Shown: positions 9,742-19,817, counted from the stretch's first letter. The stretch is DNA of 64,000 nt from Corallococcus soli (GCF_014930455.1 NZ_JAAIYO010000016.1:62001-126000), one strand, 5' to 3'. The notes: generated by a model from the letters alone, not told the origin. A program made the numbers and translations.

Positions 9742-11034
9742 CTACGCGGTGGCGGCGGTGGCCACGGGCTTCTTGCGCAGGAAGAGCGCGAAGATGATCA
9801 CGACGACGCTGATGCCCGCGAAGGTGATGAGCCCGTCCGCGGCGATGGTCGCGCGCGTGCCGATGCCCCGGAACTCCGACGCGTGGCCATCCAGCGCGGT
9901 GGTGTAGCTGATGGCGAAGTTGGAGGCCGCGACGAACAGCGAGTACTTCGTCGTCACCGCCGCGCCCTCGTTCACCATCTCCAGCACCATGCCGGCGAAG
10001 GCCGCGAAGCCCGCGCCGTTCGCGAAGCTGTACGCGAGCGTGCCCCAGATGTACGTGGTCGGCGTCATGGGCGCCGCCGCCATCGCGAAGGCGCACAGGG
10101 CCGTGGCCGCTCCCATCAGCGCGTACGCGAGCTTGCGGTTCATCCGGTCCGACAACCAGCCGCCCAGCAGCGACCCCAGGGCCCCGCCAAGGCCCATGCC
10201 CAGGCCGTTCACCAGCTCCACCGTGTGCTCCGGCACCTGGTACGCGCCCGCCATCGCGCTGAACAGGTTGGTGAGCGCGCCGCAGGCCACCGGCGCCAGG
10301 CACAGCACCAGCATGATGATGCCGTCGCGGCTGAAGGCCGTCTTCGCCAGGTCCACCACGATGCCCTTCACCCGCTCCCACGCGGCCTTGAACAACGGCC
10401 CCGCGGCCACCGTGGAGGGGTCATTCCGTTCGGTGATCCAGAAGATGCCCGCGCCGCTCGCCAGCACCAGCGTGGCCAGCACCGTGCCCGCCACCGGCCG
10501 GGAGAACCGGCTGGCGAGGAAGATGGCCAGCGCGCCCAGCAGGCAGGTGGAGCCCACGTTGCCCGCCATCTGCCAGCCGCCCGTGCGCCCCTTGTCCTCG
10601 GGCCTGGACGTCGTGGCCATCAGCCCGTTGAGCGCCGCGTGCGCCGTCGTCGCCGCCGCCTGCAACGCCGTCAGCAGCAGCGTGAGGACGCCCAGGTGCT
10701 TCGCCGGCTCCGGCAGCAGCGCGCACGCCAGGATGAGCAGCGCGGTGAGCAGCGTGCTCACGCCGTACCAGACCCGGCGCCAGGGCCCCAGGTCGATGAG
10801 CGGCACCCACAAGAGCTTCCACGCGTGCGGCGAGAAGGCCGTGCCCGACAGCACGCCAATCTGCGCCAGCGGCATCCCGTCCTTGGCCAGCCAGTACGGC
10901 ACCGCCGTCTGCAGGTAGCCCACGGCGGCGCCGAACTGCACCTCCAGCAGGCCGAACAGGGGAGGCCAGGACCAACGCTCTTCGGCGACCGGCGCCGTGG
11001 CCGGGAGGGCCGTCTCGGGTTCAATCAAGGGCAA
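9742..11034 (-). CDS. MFS transporter, AmpG-like
   Basis: A 430-residue inner-membrane protein with about twelve hydrophobic segments. The motif GGWLSDRMNRK between helices, and an equivalent in the first half (PLIDLGPWRR), are MFS loop motifs. The opening WPPLFGLLEVQFGAAVGYLQTAVPYWL and the absence of a long central loop resemble the AmpG/acetyl-CoA transporter branch, which imports muropeptides or related compounds, but the substrate cannot be read. The start is unclear: a TTG at 11034 gives the full first helix, no ATG or GTG fits upstream of it, and no strong ribosome site is seen. It is divergent from the alpha-amylase gene. Confidence 0.75.
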   Translation of the reverse strand: MPLIEPETALPATAPVAEERWSWPPLFGLLEVQFGAAVGYLQTAVPYWLAKDGMPLAQIGVLSGTAFSPHAWKLLWVPLIDLGPWRRVWYGVSTLLTALLILACALLPEPAKHLGVLTLLLTALQAAATTAHAALNGLMATTSRPEDKGRTGGWQMAGNVGSTCLLGALAIFLASRFSRPVAGTVLATLVLASGAGIFWITERNDPSTVAAGPLFKAAWERVKGIVVDLAKTAFSRDGIIMLVLCLAPVACGALTNLFSAMAGAYQVPEHTVELVNGLGMGLGGALGSLLGGWLSDRMNRKLAYALMGAATALCAFAMAAAPMTPTTYIWGTLAYSFANGAGFAAFAGMVLEMVNEGAAVTTKYSLFVAASNFAISYTTALDGHASEFRGIGTRATIAADGLITFAGISVVVIIFALFLRKKPVATAATA

Positions 11035-11217
11035 CGCTCGGGGGTGGAAACGGGGGAGGGTGGGATTCTAGACAGCTCCACCGTCCAGCAAAGCTCGACG
11101 CACCGCGGCGTCGCCGGGGCACGCCGTGTGGGAGGGCGGCCCTGACGGGCGGTCCTGGTCTGCATGGGATGGCAGGACTAGCTTGCCGCCGCTTCCTCCC
11201 CCAACCCCGAGGTCCCG

Positions 11218-12789
11218 ATGACGCTGAAGACCCGCCTGCTGGCTGCTTCCGTGGCCAGCGTGTTCGCCGCCGCCCCCGCCGTGGCCAGGCCGCTGGATGG
11301 CGCCAGCACCGACGTGATGATCCAGGGCTTCCACTGGAACTCCGCCAACGCCGGTGGCTGGTGGAACACGGTGAAGAACAACGCGGCGACGCTGAAGTCC
11401 GCGGGCTTCACCATGGTGTGGCTGCCGCCGCCGTCCGACGCGGCCTCCATCCAGGGCTACCTGCCCCGGCAGCTCAACGTGCTCAACTCCGGCTACGGCA
11501 CGGAGGCGGAGCTCACCGCCGCGCTGGCCGCGCTCAACGCGCAGGGCGTGAAGCCCATCGCGGACATCGTGGTGAACCACCGCGTGGGCACCGCCAACTG
11601 GGCGGACTTCACCAACCCCACCTGGAGCGGCTGCAACGCGGTGGCGAAGGGCGACGAGTGGGCCTCGGCCTGCGGCAACAACGACAGCGGCGAGGGCTAC
11701 GCGGCCGCCCGCGACCTGGACCACTCGCAGGCCATCGTCCGTGCGGACCTGAAGACGTGGATGAACAGCCGCCTGAAGGGCGTGGGCTTCGCCGGGTGGC
11801 GCTTCGACTTCGTGAAGGGCTTCGCCGGCTCCTACGTGAAGGAGTACGTGACGGCCACCACGCCGTACTTCTGCGTGGGCGAGCACTGGCCCACGAACTA
11901 CTTCGACGCGAACAACCCCGACAACTGGAAGAATCAGATCATCGGCTGGGTGGACCAGACCACCGGCACCTGCGCCGCCTTCGACTTCGCGACGAAGGGC
12001 CTGCTCAACGACGTCCTCACCAACAACAACTACGCGCGCCTCAAGGCCAGCGACGGCAAGCCCGCGGGCACCATCGGCTGGTGGCCGTCCCGCTCCGTCA
12101 CGTTCGTGGACAACCACGACACGGGCCCCAGCGAGACGTGCGGCAACGGGCAGAACCACTGGCCGGTGCCGTGCACCAAGGTGATGCAGGGCTACGCCTA
12201 CATCCTGACCCACCCGGGCATCCCCACCGTCTACTGGCCGCACTACTTCAACTGGGGCCTGGGCAACGCCATCAAGGACCTGATGACCGTCCGCAAGAAC
12301 GCGGGCCTCACCTCCGAGTCCCCCGTCACCATCCTGCGCGCGGAGGCGGGCCTCTACGCGGCCACCATCGCCGGCAAGGTGGCGGTGAAGATTGGCGCCA
12401 CGGCCTGGAACCCCGGCACCGGCTGGACGCTGGCGGCCTCCGGCACGGACTACTCCGTGTGGACCTCGGGCGGCACCACGCCTCCTCCCACCACCGCCAA
12501 CGTGGAGTTCGTGTGCAACAACGGCACGACGGTGATGGGCCAGAACGTCTACGTCACGGGCAGCATCCCGGAGCTGTCCAGCTGGAGCGGCACGGCCACC
12601 AACAAGATCCTCAACCCCACCGCGTACCCCACCTGGCGCGCCACCTACGCCCTGCCCGCGAACACCTCCATCCAGTGGAAGTGCGTGAAGCGTGACGGCG
12701 CCGGCAACGTCGTGTGGCAGGGCGGTGGCAACAACACCGTCAACACGCCCGCCGCCGGCGGCAGCATCACCACCACCGCCAGCTTCTAA
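11218..12789 (+). CDS. Secreted alpha-amylase (GH13) with C-terminal CBM20 starch-binding domain
   Basis: A 523-residue exported enzyme cutting internal alpha-1,4 bonds of starch. The signal peptide is LLAASVASVFAAAPAVA. The barrel has all GH13 catalytic residues: nucleophile D197 (GWRFDFVKG), acid/base E222 (CVGEHW) and transition-state stabiliser D301 (VDNHDTG), plus DIVVNHR as region I. After a PPPTT linker, residues from about 428 form a CBM20 domain (VEFVCNNGTTVMGQNVYVTG, with the WKCVKRD stretch). ATG at 11218 with GAGG upstream. The gene stands alone and ends at a hairpin terminator. The DNA between it and the divergent MFS gene (11035-11217) should hold both promoters. Confidence 0.93.
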   Translation: MTLKTRLLAASVASVFAAAPAVARPLDGASTDVMIQGFHWNSANAGGWWNTVKNNAATLKSAGFTMVWLPPPSDAASIQGYLPRQLNVLNSGYGTEAELTAALAALNAQGVKPIADIVVNHRVGTANWADFTNPTWSGCNAVAKGDEWASACGNNDSGEGYAAARDLDHSQAIVRADLKTWMNSRLKGVGFAGWRFDFVKGFAGSYVKEYVTATTPYFCVGEHWPTNYFDANNPDNWKNQIIGWVDQTTGTCAAFDFATKGLLNDVLTNNNYARLKASDGKPAGTIGWWPSRSVTFVDNHDTGPSETCGNGQNHWPVPCTKVMQGYAYILTHPGIPTVYWPHYFNWGLGNAIKDLMTVRKNAGLTSESPVTILRAEAGLYAATIAGKVAVKIGATAWNPGTGWTLAASGTDYSVWTSGGTTPPPTTANVEFVCNNGTTVMGQNVYVTGSIPELSSWSGTATNKILNPTAYPTWRATYALPANTSIQWKCVKRDGAGNVVWQGGGNNTVNTPAAGGSITTTASF

Positions 12790-12800
12790 GACGCCGAGAC

Positions 12801-12840
12801 AGGCGCCCCTGTTGCATGGCTTGCCGGGGGCGCTTGTGTT
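12801..12840 (+). terminator. Rho-independent terminator after the amylase gene
   Basis: AGGCGCCCC (12801-12809) pairs with GGGGCGCTT (12827-12835), nine pairs with one wobble and a 17-base loop, followed by the T-rich TGTGTTTC. Confidence 0.65.
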
Positions 12841-12935
12841 TCACCTGTTGCTTGAGTTCCCGTCTTCAAGCTGTCACAGGGGCCGCTTCACTCCCCGGGC
12901 GGGCCCCCCGCCCCCCTTGAACGAAGGCGGAAGCG

Positions 12936-13931
12936 ATGAAGCGTGGAATGGCAGTGCGTGGCGCGATGCTGTGGATGTCCGCGGTGGGCCTGATGGGGGC
13001 CTGCGGTGGCCAGCCGGAGCAGACCCCGGCCCCCGAGGCCGGCGACACGGTGACGACGGCGACGCAGTCGCTGGTGCCGGCCCCGCCCACGCCGTTCGAC
13101 AGCTACCTCTACATCGCGGGCAACCTCTCCGTGGGCAGCGCGGTGACGGGGAACACCGGCACGTCGGCGAACTACGAGGGCTACACGCTCACCGTCGCGG
13201 CGCACACGCAGGTGGCGCTGGAGGTCACGCACCTGGGCACGGGCATGGGGGTGGACACCGGCCTGTACGTGTACGGCCCGAAGACGCAGTACGGCTACGG
13301 CTTCATGCCGCGCTACGGGGACGACGACTCCGGTTACGGCGAGCTGAGCAAGCTTCCGCTCGCGACCTTCAATCAGGCGGGCGAGTACCTGGTGGTGGTG
13401 GGCTGGAGCAACGGCCTGGCCAAGAACTACCGTCTCCAGGCCTCCTGCGTGGGCGGCGCGTGCGTGCAGAACCCCGCCCCGGCGCCGGCCGGTGCCCAGG
13501 TGACGGTGGCGCAGTTCCCGCTGGAGGGGAACCTCCGGGCGCTGCTCAACACGGGCAACGCGTACCGCGAGGACATGTACTCGTTCCTGGACCGGTATGA
13601 CTTCGCGTGGCCGTACTCGACGCCCGCGTCGCTGGACGCGGCGGCGGCGGCGGTGCTCGCGCGCAGCGAGTACCGGGGCTACCGCAACGACCCGACCCCG
13701 GACACGTACACCTATGCGGCGTTCCAGGCGCGGATGTACGGGCAGTTCCAGCCGCTGCACCAGGCCATCCTCGACACCTACGGCGAGGACGGCGCGAACG
13801 CGCAGGTGAAGAGCTACTTCCGCGAGTTCAGCACCGGCCCCAACGGCGACAACTGGCGCACGCTCAACGTCATCCTCCTGCCCGCCTCCCGCCACGTCCT
13901 CGTGTACGAGCAGACCGCGCACGAAATCTGA
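12936..13931 (+). CDS. Hypothetical lipoprotein with pre-peptidase C-terminal-like domain
   Basis: A 331-residue exported protein. The N-terminus MLWMSAVGLMGACGG ends in a lipobox, so it is probably lipid-anchored. Residues of about 55-175 (YLYIAGNLSVGSAVTGNTGTS through EYLVVVGWSNGLAKNYRL) read like a bacterial pre-peptidase C-terminal beta-sandwich, a module usually found at the end of secreted proteases. The rest (VTVAQFPLEGNLRALLN... to the end) is an unassigned helical domain without visible catalytic motifs. The ATG at 12936 has AAGGCGGA upstream; a second ATG at 12948 is possible. I cannot name a function. Confidence 0.7.
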   Translation: MKRGMAVRGAMLWMSAVGLMGACGGQPEQTPAPEAGDTVTTATQSLVPAPPTPFDSYLYIAGNLSVGSAVTGNTGTSANYEGYTLTVAAHTQVALEVTHLGTGMGVDTGLYVYGPKTQYGYGFMPRYGDDDSGYGELSKLPLATFNQAGEYLVVVGWSNGLAKNYRLQASCVGGACVQNPAPAPAGAQVTVAQFPLEGNLRALLNTGNAYREDMYSFLDRYDFAWPYSTPASLDAAAAAVLARSEYRGYRNDPTPDTYTYAAFQARMYGQFQPLHQAILDTYGEDGANAQVKSYFREFSTGPNGDNWRTLNVILLPASRHVLVYEQTAHEI

Positions 13932-13952
13932 AGGCGCGCCCCCGCCCGCTGA

Positions 13953-14005
13953 AAACGAGACCGCCCTCCTCTCCACGTCGGGAGGGGAGGGCGGTTCGTC
14001 GTTTC
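13953..14005. terminator. Bidirectional terminator between the lipoprotein and efflux operon
   Basis: A 15-bp stem (13960-13974 with 13981-13995, one G-T wobble) around the loop ACGTCG, flanked by GAAAACGA on the left and TCGTCGTTTC on the right. It can serve both convergent units. Confidence 0.75.
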
Positions 14006-14018
14006 AGGTGCTGTCAGC

Positions 14019-17000
14019 TCAGGGCGCGTGCGCCGCCGGCAGGACGTCCGCTTCGCTGGACCGCTTCGCTTCGCCCCGCAGCTTCTGCATCAGCACGTAG
14101 AGGCCGGGGATGAAGATGAGGTTGACGATGGTGGACACCAGCATGCCGCCGAACACCGCGGTGCCCAGCGAGTTGCGCGCCGCCGCGCCCGCGCCCGACG
14201 CCGTCATCAGGGGCACGACGCCCAGGAGGAACGCGATGGACGTCATCAGGATGGGCCGCAGGCGCACCTCCGCCGCGGTGACGACGGCCTCCAGCGCGCC
14301 CTTGCCCTGCTCGCGCAGCTGCTCCGCGAACTCCACGATGAGGATGGCGTTCTTGGAGGACAGGCCCACCAGCATCACCAGGCCCACCTGACAGAACACG
14401 TCGTTGGCGAAGCCGCGCGCCACCTGCAACCCCAGCGCGCCCATGATGGCCAGGGGCACGGACAGGATGATGACGAACGGGAGGCTGAAGCTCTCGTACT
14501 GCGCCGCCAGCACCAGGAACACGAAGAGGATGCCCAGGCCGAAGATGATCATCGTCTGCCCGCCGGACTCCTTCTGCTCCAGGCTGATGCCCGTCCATTC
14601 GGAGGACATGCCCTGCGGCAGCACCTGGCGGGCCACGCTCTCCATGGCCTCCAGCGCCTGGCCGGACGACACGCCGGGGGCGCCCTGGCCGTTGATCTCC
14701 ACGGAGCGGAACAGGTTGTAGTGCTTGATGACCTGCGCGGAGACGATGGGCTTCACCTTCACCAGCGACTCCAGCGGAATCATGTCCCCGGTGTCGGTGC
14801 GCGCGTAGAACGAGCCGATGTCCGACGGGCTGTCGCGGAACTGCTGCTCGGCCTGGACGTAGACGCGGTAGGTGCGGCTGGCGTAGTTGAAGTCGTTGAC
14901 GTACTGGCTGCCCATGTAGAGCTGCATCACGCCGAAGATCTGCTCGATGGGCACGCCCAGCGCCTTGGCCTTCTGGCGGTCCACCTCCACGTCCAGGATG
15001 GGCGTGTTGGCGTTGAACGGCGTGAAGACGCCCCTCAGGCGGCCCTCCTCGTTGCCCTTCTGCACCAGCTCCTGGGTGGCGTTCGCCAGCTCCTCCAGGG
15101 AGTGGCTGCCGGCCACGTCCTCCACGATGAACTGGAAGCCGCCCACGCTGCCCACGCCTCGGATGGCGGGGGGCTGGAAGGGGATGACGCGCGCGCTGCC
15201 AATCCTGCCCAGCGGCCCGCGCAGCCGCTCCACCAGCGCGGCCACGGACTGGTCCTTGCCCTTGCGCTCCTCCCAGGGCTTGAGCGCGGTGAACACGGTG
15301 GCGTAGTTGGACCCGTTGCCGCTGGGGGAGAAGCCGCCAATGGCGAACATGACGTTCACCTCCGGCTGGGCCTTGAGCACGGCCTCCGTCTCCTGGAGCA
15401 CCTTCTCCGTCTGGGCCAGCGACATGCCCTCCGGGCCCTGCACGGAGATGATGACGTAGCCCTGGTCCTCGTCCGGGATGAAGCCCGTGGGCGCCGCGCG
15501 GAAGAGCATCACCGTGGCGCCGATGCACAGCAGGAACGCCACCAGCACCAGCATGGGGTGCTTCAGCAGCTTGCGCAGCCACCTGCCGTAGGTGTCGCGC
15601 GTCCAGTCCAGCACCTGGTCCACCTTGCGGAAGAAGATCCACTTGGGGCCGTGGTGGTGCTTGAGCAGCCGCGCGGACAGCGCGGGCGTCAGCGTCAGCG
15701 CGCAGAAGGTGGACAGGCCCACCGACGCGGCGATGGTGAGCGCGAACTGGCGGTAGATGGAGCCCGTGGTGCCCGGGAAGAGGGCCACCGGGATGAACAC
15801 CGCCACCAGCACCACGGAGATGGCCACCACCGCGCCGGCCACCTCCTTCATGCCCTCGCGCGCCGCCTGCATCGCGGACAGGCCCTTCTCCACCATCAGG
15901 CGTTCGATGTTCTCGATGACGACGATGGCGTCGTCCACCACGAGGCCCGTGGCCAGGGTGAGGCCGAACAGCGTGAGCGTGTTGATGGAGAAGCCCATCA
16001 GGTACACGAACGCGAACGTGCCCACGAGCGACACCGGCAGGGTGAGCGCGGTGATGAGCACGCTGCGCCACCCGTGCAGGAACAGGAAGATGACCAGGAT
16101 GACCAGCGCGATGGCTTCGATGAGCGTGCGGACCACCTCGTTGACGGAGGCGCGCACCGCGAGCGTGGTGTCCGTGCCGGTGCGGTACTCCAGGCCCGGG
16201 GGGAAGGCCTGCGCCAGCCGGTCCAGCTCCTTGATGACGCCGTCGCGCACGTCCAGCGCGTTGGCGGTGGGCAGCTGGAAGATGGCCAGGCCCACGCCGG
16301 TGCGGCCGTTGAAGCGCAGCAGGGTGGCGTAGTTCTCCGCGCCCAATTCCACGCGGCCCACGTCCTTCACGGTGACGGCGCGGCCGTCCGTGTTGCGCAT
16401 GAGGACGATGTCGCCGAACTCCTCCGGCTCAATCAGGCGGCCCCGGGCGCGCACGGCGATCTGATACGGCTGGGTGTCGCTGGAGGGCGGCTGGCCCACC
16501 TGGCCGGCGGCCACCTGGAGGTTCTGCTCCTGGAGGGCGCGCACCACGTCCTGCGGCGTGAGCTGGCGGCGGGCCAGCTCCGAGGGGTCCAACCACAGGC
16601 GCATGGAGAACTTGCGCTCGCCGAAGATGCGCACCTCGCCCACGCCCTTCACGCGCTTGATGGCGTCCTTGAGGTTCACGTCCGCGTAGTTGGACAGGAA
16701 CTTCGCGTCGTAGCGGTTGTCCGGGCTGGACAGGCCCACCGTCAGCAGCATCTGGCTGGAGGCCTTGTTCACCACGATGCCCGTCTGGTTCACCTGCGCG
16801 GGCAGGCGCGCGGCGGCGCGGCTGACGCGGTTCTGCACGTCCACGGCCGCGACCTCGATGTTGCGCGTGGGGGCGAACGTGACGGTGATGGTGCTCTGGC
16901 CGTCGTTGCTGCTGGTGGAGGTGATGTAGCGCATGTCCTCCACGCCGTTGAGCTCCTGCTCCAACGGGATGGTGACGGCGGCCTCCACCACCTCGGCGCT

Positions 17001-17159
17001 CGCGCCGACGTACGTGCTGGTGACCGTCACCTGCGGCGGCGCCAGGTCCGGGTACTGCGCGATGGGGAGCGTGGGGATGGCGATGAGCCCCACCAGCGTC
17101 AGGATGATGGAGCAGACGATGGCGAAGACGGGCCTGCGGATGAAGAAGTCGACGAACAC
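14019..17159 (-). CDS. RND efflux pump inner-membrane transporter (HAE1/AcrB family)
   Basis: A 1046-residue proton-driven drug efflux subunit, normal length for the family. It opens with FVDFFIRRPVFAIVCSIILT, has the conserved Asp pair of helix 4 (GLVVDDAIVVIENIER) that relays protons, and the repeated second half with GLSSKNAILIVEF. It would form a trimer and join the MFP and TolC proteins encoded just upstream to span both membranes. The GTG at 17159 gives the standard HAE1 N-terminus and lies 25 bases after the MFP stop. A longer upstream reading exists but overlaps the MFP gene without support. Confidence 0.95.
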   Translation of the reverse strand: MFVDFFIRRPVFAIVCSIILTLVGLIAIPTLPIAQYPDLAPPQVTVTSTYVGASAEVVEAAVTIPLEQELNGVEDMRYITSTSSNDGQSTITVTFAPTRNIEVAAVDVQNRVSRAAARLPAQVNQTGIVVNKASSQMLLTVGLSSPDNRYDAKFLSNYADVNLKDAIKRVKGVGEVRIFGERKFSMRLWLDPSELARRQLTPQDVVRALQEQNLQVAAGQVGQPPSSDTQPYQIAVRARGRLIEPEEFGDIVLMRNTDGRAVTVKDVGRVELGAENYATLLRFNGRTGVGLAIFQLPTANALDVRDGVIKELDRLAQAFPPGLEYRTGTDTTLAVRASVNEVVRTLIEAIALVILVIFLFLHGWRSVLITALTLPVSLVGTFAFVYLMGFSINTLTLFGLTLATGLVVDDAIVVIENIERLMVEKGLSAMQAAREGMKEVAGAVVAISVVLVAVFIPVALFPGTTGSIYRQFALTIAASVGLSTFCALTLTPALSARLLKHHHGPKWIFFRKVDQVLDWTRDTYGRWLRKLLKHPMLVLVAFLLCIGATVMLFRAAPTGFIPDEDQGYVIISVQGPEGMSLAQTEKVLQETEAVLKAQPEVNVMFAIGGFSPSGNGSNYATVFTALKPWEERKGKDQSVAALVERLRGPLGRIGSARVIPFQPPAIRGVGSVGGFQFIVEDVAGSHSLEELANATQELVQKGNEEGRLRGVFTPFNANTPILDVEVDRQKAKALGVPIEQIFGVMQLYMGSQYVNDFNYASRTYRVYVQAEQQFRDSPSDIGSFYARTDTGDMIPLESLVKVKPIVSAQVIKHYNLFRSVEINGQGAPGVSSGQALEAMESVARQVLPQGMSSEWTGISLEQKESGGQTMIIFGLGILFVFLVLAAQYESFSLPFVIILSVPLAIMGALGLQVARGFANDVFCQVGLVMLVGLSSKNAILIVEFAEQLREQGKGALEAVVTAAEVRLRPILMTSIAFLLGVVPLMTASGAGAAARNSLGTAVFGGMLVSTIVNLIFIPGLYVLMQKLRGEAKRSSEADVLPAAHAP

Positions 17160-17184
17160 GGGGTGACGCCCTCTCTCGAATCGC

Positions 17185-18402
17185 CTAGTGGCTGCCGCCG
17201 GTGGTGCCACCGGCCGCGCTCCGGGGCGCCATGGCGCGGGTGGGGACGTCCGCCGCGCGCGCCGGCTCCGGCGTCTTCGCGGGTTCGTCCGGCGCGGAGA
17301 CCTGCTTGGGGATGACGGCCATGCCGTCCTTCAGCATGTGCAGCGACGACACCGCGACGAGGTCGCCCTGCTTCAGGCCGCCCTCCACCACGTAGGACAT
17401 GTCGCCCAGCGTGCCCAGCGCCACCGGGCGGCGCTCCACCACCGTCTTGCCGTCCTTCTTCTCCACCACCATCGCGAAGGGCTGTCCGCTCTGGCGCACC
17501 ACCGCGAGCGCGGGGATCTGGAGCGCGTCGCGGGTGGAGTACACCAGCCGCGCCCGCAGCAGCTCGCTGGGGCGCAGGCCCACGGTGTTGCGGAAGGCGG
17601 CCTTCACCTCCACCAGCTGCGTGCGCGGGTCCGTCTGGGGCGCCACGTAGAAGACGGTGCTGGAGAGGATGGGCCTGCCCTGCTGATCCAACAGCTCCAG
17701 CACGGTGTCCGGCTTGAGGGACCGGGCGCGGAAGGCCGGCACCGACACGCTGACCTCCAGCGCGTCCGCCTGGGCCACGGTGGTGAGCGTCGTGGTCGCG
17801 CCCACGAAGTCCCCCACGCGCACCAGCACGTCGCCCATGGTGCCCGCGAACGGCGCGCGCACGACGTGGAACTGCAGCTGCACCTGGCGCTGCGCCACCG
17901 TCGCGCCGGCCGCGCGCTGGGCGGCCTCCGCCGCCTTCACGGCCGCCTGGGCGCGCTCCAGCTCCTGCACGCTGGCGAGGCCCTCCTGGTTGAGGGACTC
18001 CGTGCGCGCCAGGGTGCGCCGCGCCAGCTCCAGGTCCACCGTGGAGGAGCTCTGCTGGGCCTGGGCGCTGTCCAGCGCCGCGGTCTCCTGGCGCGCGTCC
18101 ACCTCCACCAGCGGCGTGCCCGCCTCCACCTTCTGGCCGGGCTTCACGAGGATCTTCCGCACGTAGCCGTTCACCTGCGGCAGCACCGTGACGCTCTGCC
18201 GCGACAGCAGCGAGCCCAGGTACTCCCCGGTGTCCCGCACCTCGCGCGGCGCCAGCGCCACCACCTGCACCTCGCGCGGCGGGGGGGCCGTCTTCACTTC
18301 CGTCTTGCCCGAGCACCCGGCCACGCCAGCCACCAGGGCCGCGCCCACCACCGTCTTCGTCCACAGCGCCTTCAGGGGGCGCACCTTCGTCACCAGTCGC
18401 AC
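17185..18402 (-). CDS. RND efflux periplasmic adaptor (membrane fusion lipoprotein)
   Basis: A 405-residue HlyD/AcrA-type adaptor. The signal ends in a lipobox (LVAGVAGCSG), so it is anchored in the inner membrane. The barrel-sandwich and hairpin parts are visible: VTVLPQVNGYVRKILVKPGQ at the lipoyl half-motif, a long helical hairpin (ALDSAQAQQSSSTVDLELAR...), then FHVVRAPFAGTMGDVLVRVG. The start is one of two GTGs. That at 18402 has GGAGG four bases before it. That at 18393 overlaps the TolC stop as GTGA but would have the site 13 bases away. I prefer 18402. Middle gene of the TolC-MFP-RND operon. Confidence 0.92.
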   Translation of the reverse strand: MRLVTKVRPLKALWTKTVVGAALVAGVAGCSGKTEVKTAPPPREVQVVALAPREVRDTGEYLGSLLSRQSVTVLPQVNGYVRKILVKPGQKVEAGTPLVEVDARQETAALDSAQAQQSSSTVDLELARRTLARTESLNQEGLASVQELERAQAAVKAAEAAQRAAGATVAQRQVQLQFHVVRAPFAGTMGDVLVRVGDFVGATTTLTTVAQADALEVSVSVPAFRARSLKPDTVLELLDQQGRPILSSTVFYVAPQTDPRTQLVEVKAAFRNTVGLRPSELLRARLVYSTRDALQIPALAVVRQSGQPFAMVVEKKDGKTVVERRPVALGTLGDMSYVVEGGLKQGDLVAVSSLHMLKDGMAVIPKQVSAPDEPAKTPEPARAADVPTRAMAPRSAAGGTTGGSH

Positions 18403-19817
18403 CGGGCCTCCGTGAGGAACGCGTCCAGGCGGGCCTGGACGAGCTCGAATTCCCTCAAAACCAACGCGAGCTGGGCCTGACGGAGGGCGGCTCCGCTCTG
18501 GACCAGCTCCAAACTGCCACCGCGTCCCACCTCGAAGGCCCGCCGGGTGAGCCGGTCGGTCCGGTCCGCCAGGTCGAGGGACTCGGCCGCCGTCTTCAAC
18601 AGCGCCTCGGACACTTCCACTCCACGCCGCGCGCGAGAAACCTCCACGCCCACGTTGCGGCGTGCGGCCTCCAGCTGCTGCGCGGCCTGCTCCTCCACGC
18701 CCGCGCGCTCCCGCACCAGCCCCCCGCGCAGCCCGCCCTCCCACAGGGGGACGGACAGCACCGCGGACACGTTCCACAGCGCGAAGCGGCCGAAGCCGGG
18801 CTCGGTGGTGAGGCCCAGCAGGGTGCTGCTCACCCCGAGCGTGGGCAGGTAGCCCGCGGACGCCTGGCGCCGGCTGTCCCGGGCCGCGTCCACGTTCGCC
18901 TTCGCGGCGAGCAGATCCGCCCGGGCGCCCGGCTCATCCAGGGGCGAGCAGTCCCGGCGCGTCTGCTCCACCAGCCCGGCCAGGTTGAAGTCCGGGTTGA
19001 CGCCCACGCCGTGGTCGGTGCCCAGCGACAGGCCCAGGGCCTCGCGCGTCTGGCGCAGCTGTTCGTCGCCCGCCACCAGCGACTGCCGCGCCAGCGCCAC
19101 GTCCTGGCTCACCCGCACCACGTCCAACTGCGTGCCCGCGCCCAGCTCAAAGGAGCGCTGGGTGAGGGCCTGCCGCTCCAGCGCCTGACGCAGGCCCACC
19201 CGGTTGATCTCCGCGGCGCGCTCGGCGGCCACCGTGGCCACCAGCACCTGCGCCAGCCCCTGGGTGAGCCGGCGCTGCGTGTCCTTGAAGGTGGCCACCG
19301 AGGCCCGCTCCGACGCCCTCGCGGAGGACAAACCCCGCCACGCACCCACATCCACCAGGGACTGGGTGAGCGACACCGACAGCGTGCCCAGGGGTGCGCT
19401 GGGCACCTTCGCCCCCGTCCCGCCATTCACGTTGGCGCCCCCGCCCACGAAGCCGCCGCCCGGGGCGGAGGGGGTGTCCGGGTGGAGCACGTCCAACCCC
19501 AAGCCCGCGGAGGCACGGGCGTTGGGCAGGAGCAGCGACAGCGACTGGCGCCACCGGCCCTGGGCCCGCTCGATGCCGGCTTCGGCGACACGCAGGTCCG
19601 TGGAGCGCTGGCGCACCAGCGCGAGGGCCTCGTCCCACGTCTTCACCTGCTCCGCGGCAGGGGGGATGGGGGCCAGCATCGGGTCCTCCACCTTCGGCTG
19701 GAAGGGGACCGGCGCGGACGGGGTGGACGGCGGGGGCTGTCCCGCCGGTGGCGCGGGAGGCTGGGCCTGGGGCGCGGCGGCGAGGAAGAGAACGAGGAGC
19801 GCGCTGGGGGAGGCCAT
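18390..19817 (-). CDS. TolC-family outer-membrane efflux protein
   Basis: A 475-residue protein with a signal peptide (ALLVLFLAAAPQAQ), a proline-rich spacer, and the two-fold repeated helical architecture of outer-membrane efflux proteins (WDEALALVRQRSTDLRVAEA; then ARADLLAAKANVDAARDSRR; SLELVQSGAALRQAQLALV). Trimers form the channel-tunnel to the outside. It is the first gene of the efflux operon and overlaps the adaptor gene by 13 bases. The ATG at 19817 lacks a clear ribosome site; no better start is present. The likely controller is the divergent MarR gene. Confidence 0.9.
   Translation of the reverse strand: MASPSALLVLFLAAAPQAQPPAPPAGQPPPSTPSAPVPFQPKVEDPMLAPIPPAAEQVKTWDEALALVRQRSTDLRVAEAGIERAQGRWRQSLSLLLPNARASAGLGLDVLHPDTPSAPGGGFVGGGANVNGGTGAKVPSAPLGTLSVSLTQSLVDVGAWRGLSSARASERASVATFKDTQRRLTQGLAQVLVATVAAERAAEINRVGLRQALERQALTQRSFELGAGTQLDVVRVSQDVALARQSLVAGDEQLRQTREALGLSLGTDHGVGVNPDFNLAGLVEQTRRDCSPLDEPGARADLLAAKANVDAARDSRRQASAGYLPTLGVSSTLLGLTTEPGFGRFALWNVSAVLSVPLWEGGLRGGLVRERAGVEEQAAQQLEAARRNVGVEVSRARRGVEVSEALLKTAAESLDLADRTDRLTRRAFEVGRGGSLELVQSGAALRQAQLALVLREFELVQARLDAFLTEARCDW

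Noticed and set aside
14028-17315. Very long plus-strand open frame over the RND gene
   Set aside because: Stop-free antisense frames are common in high-GC DNA. The RND sequence on the other strand is unambiguous.
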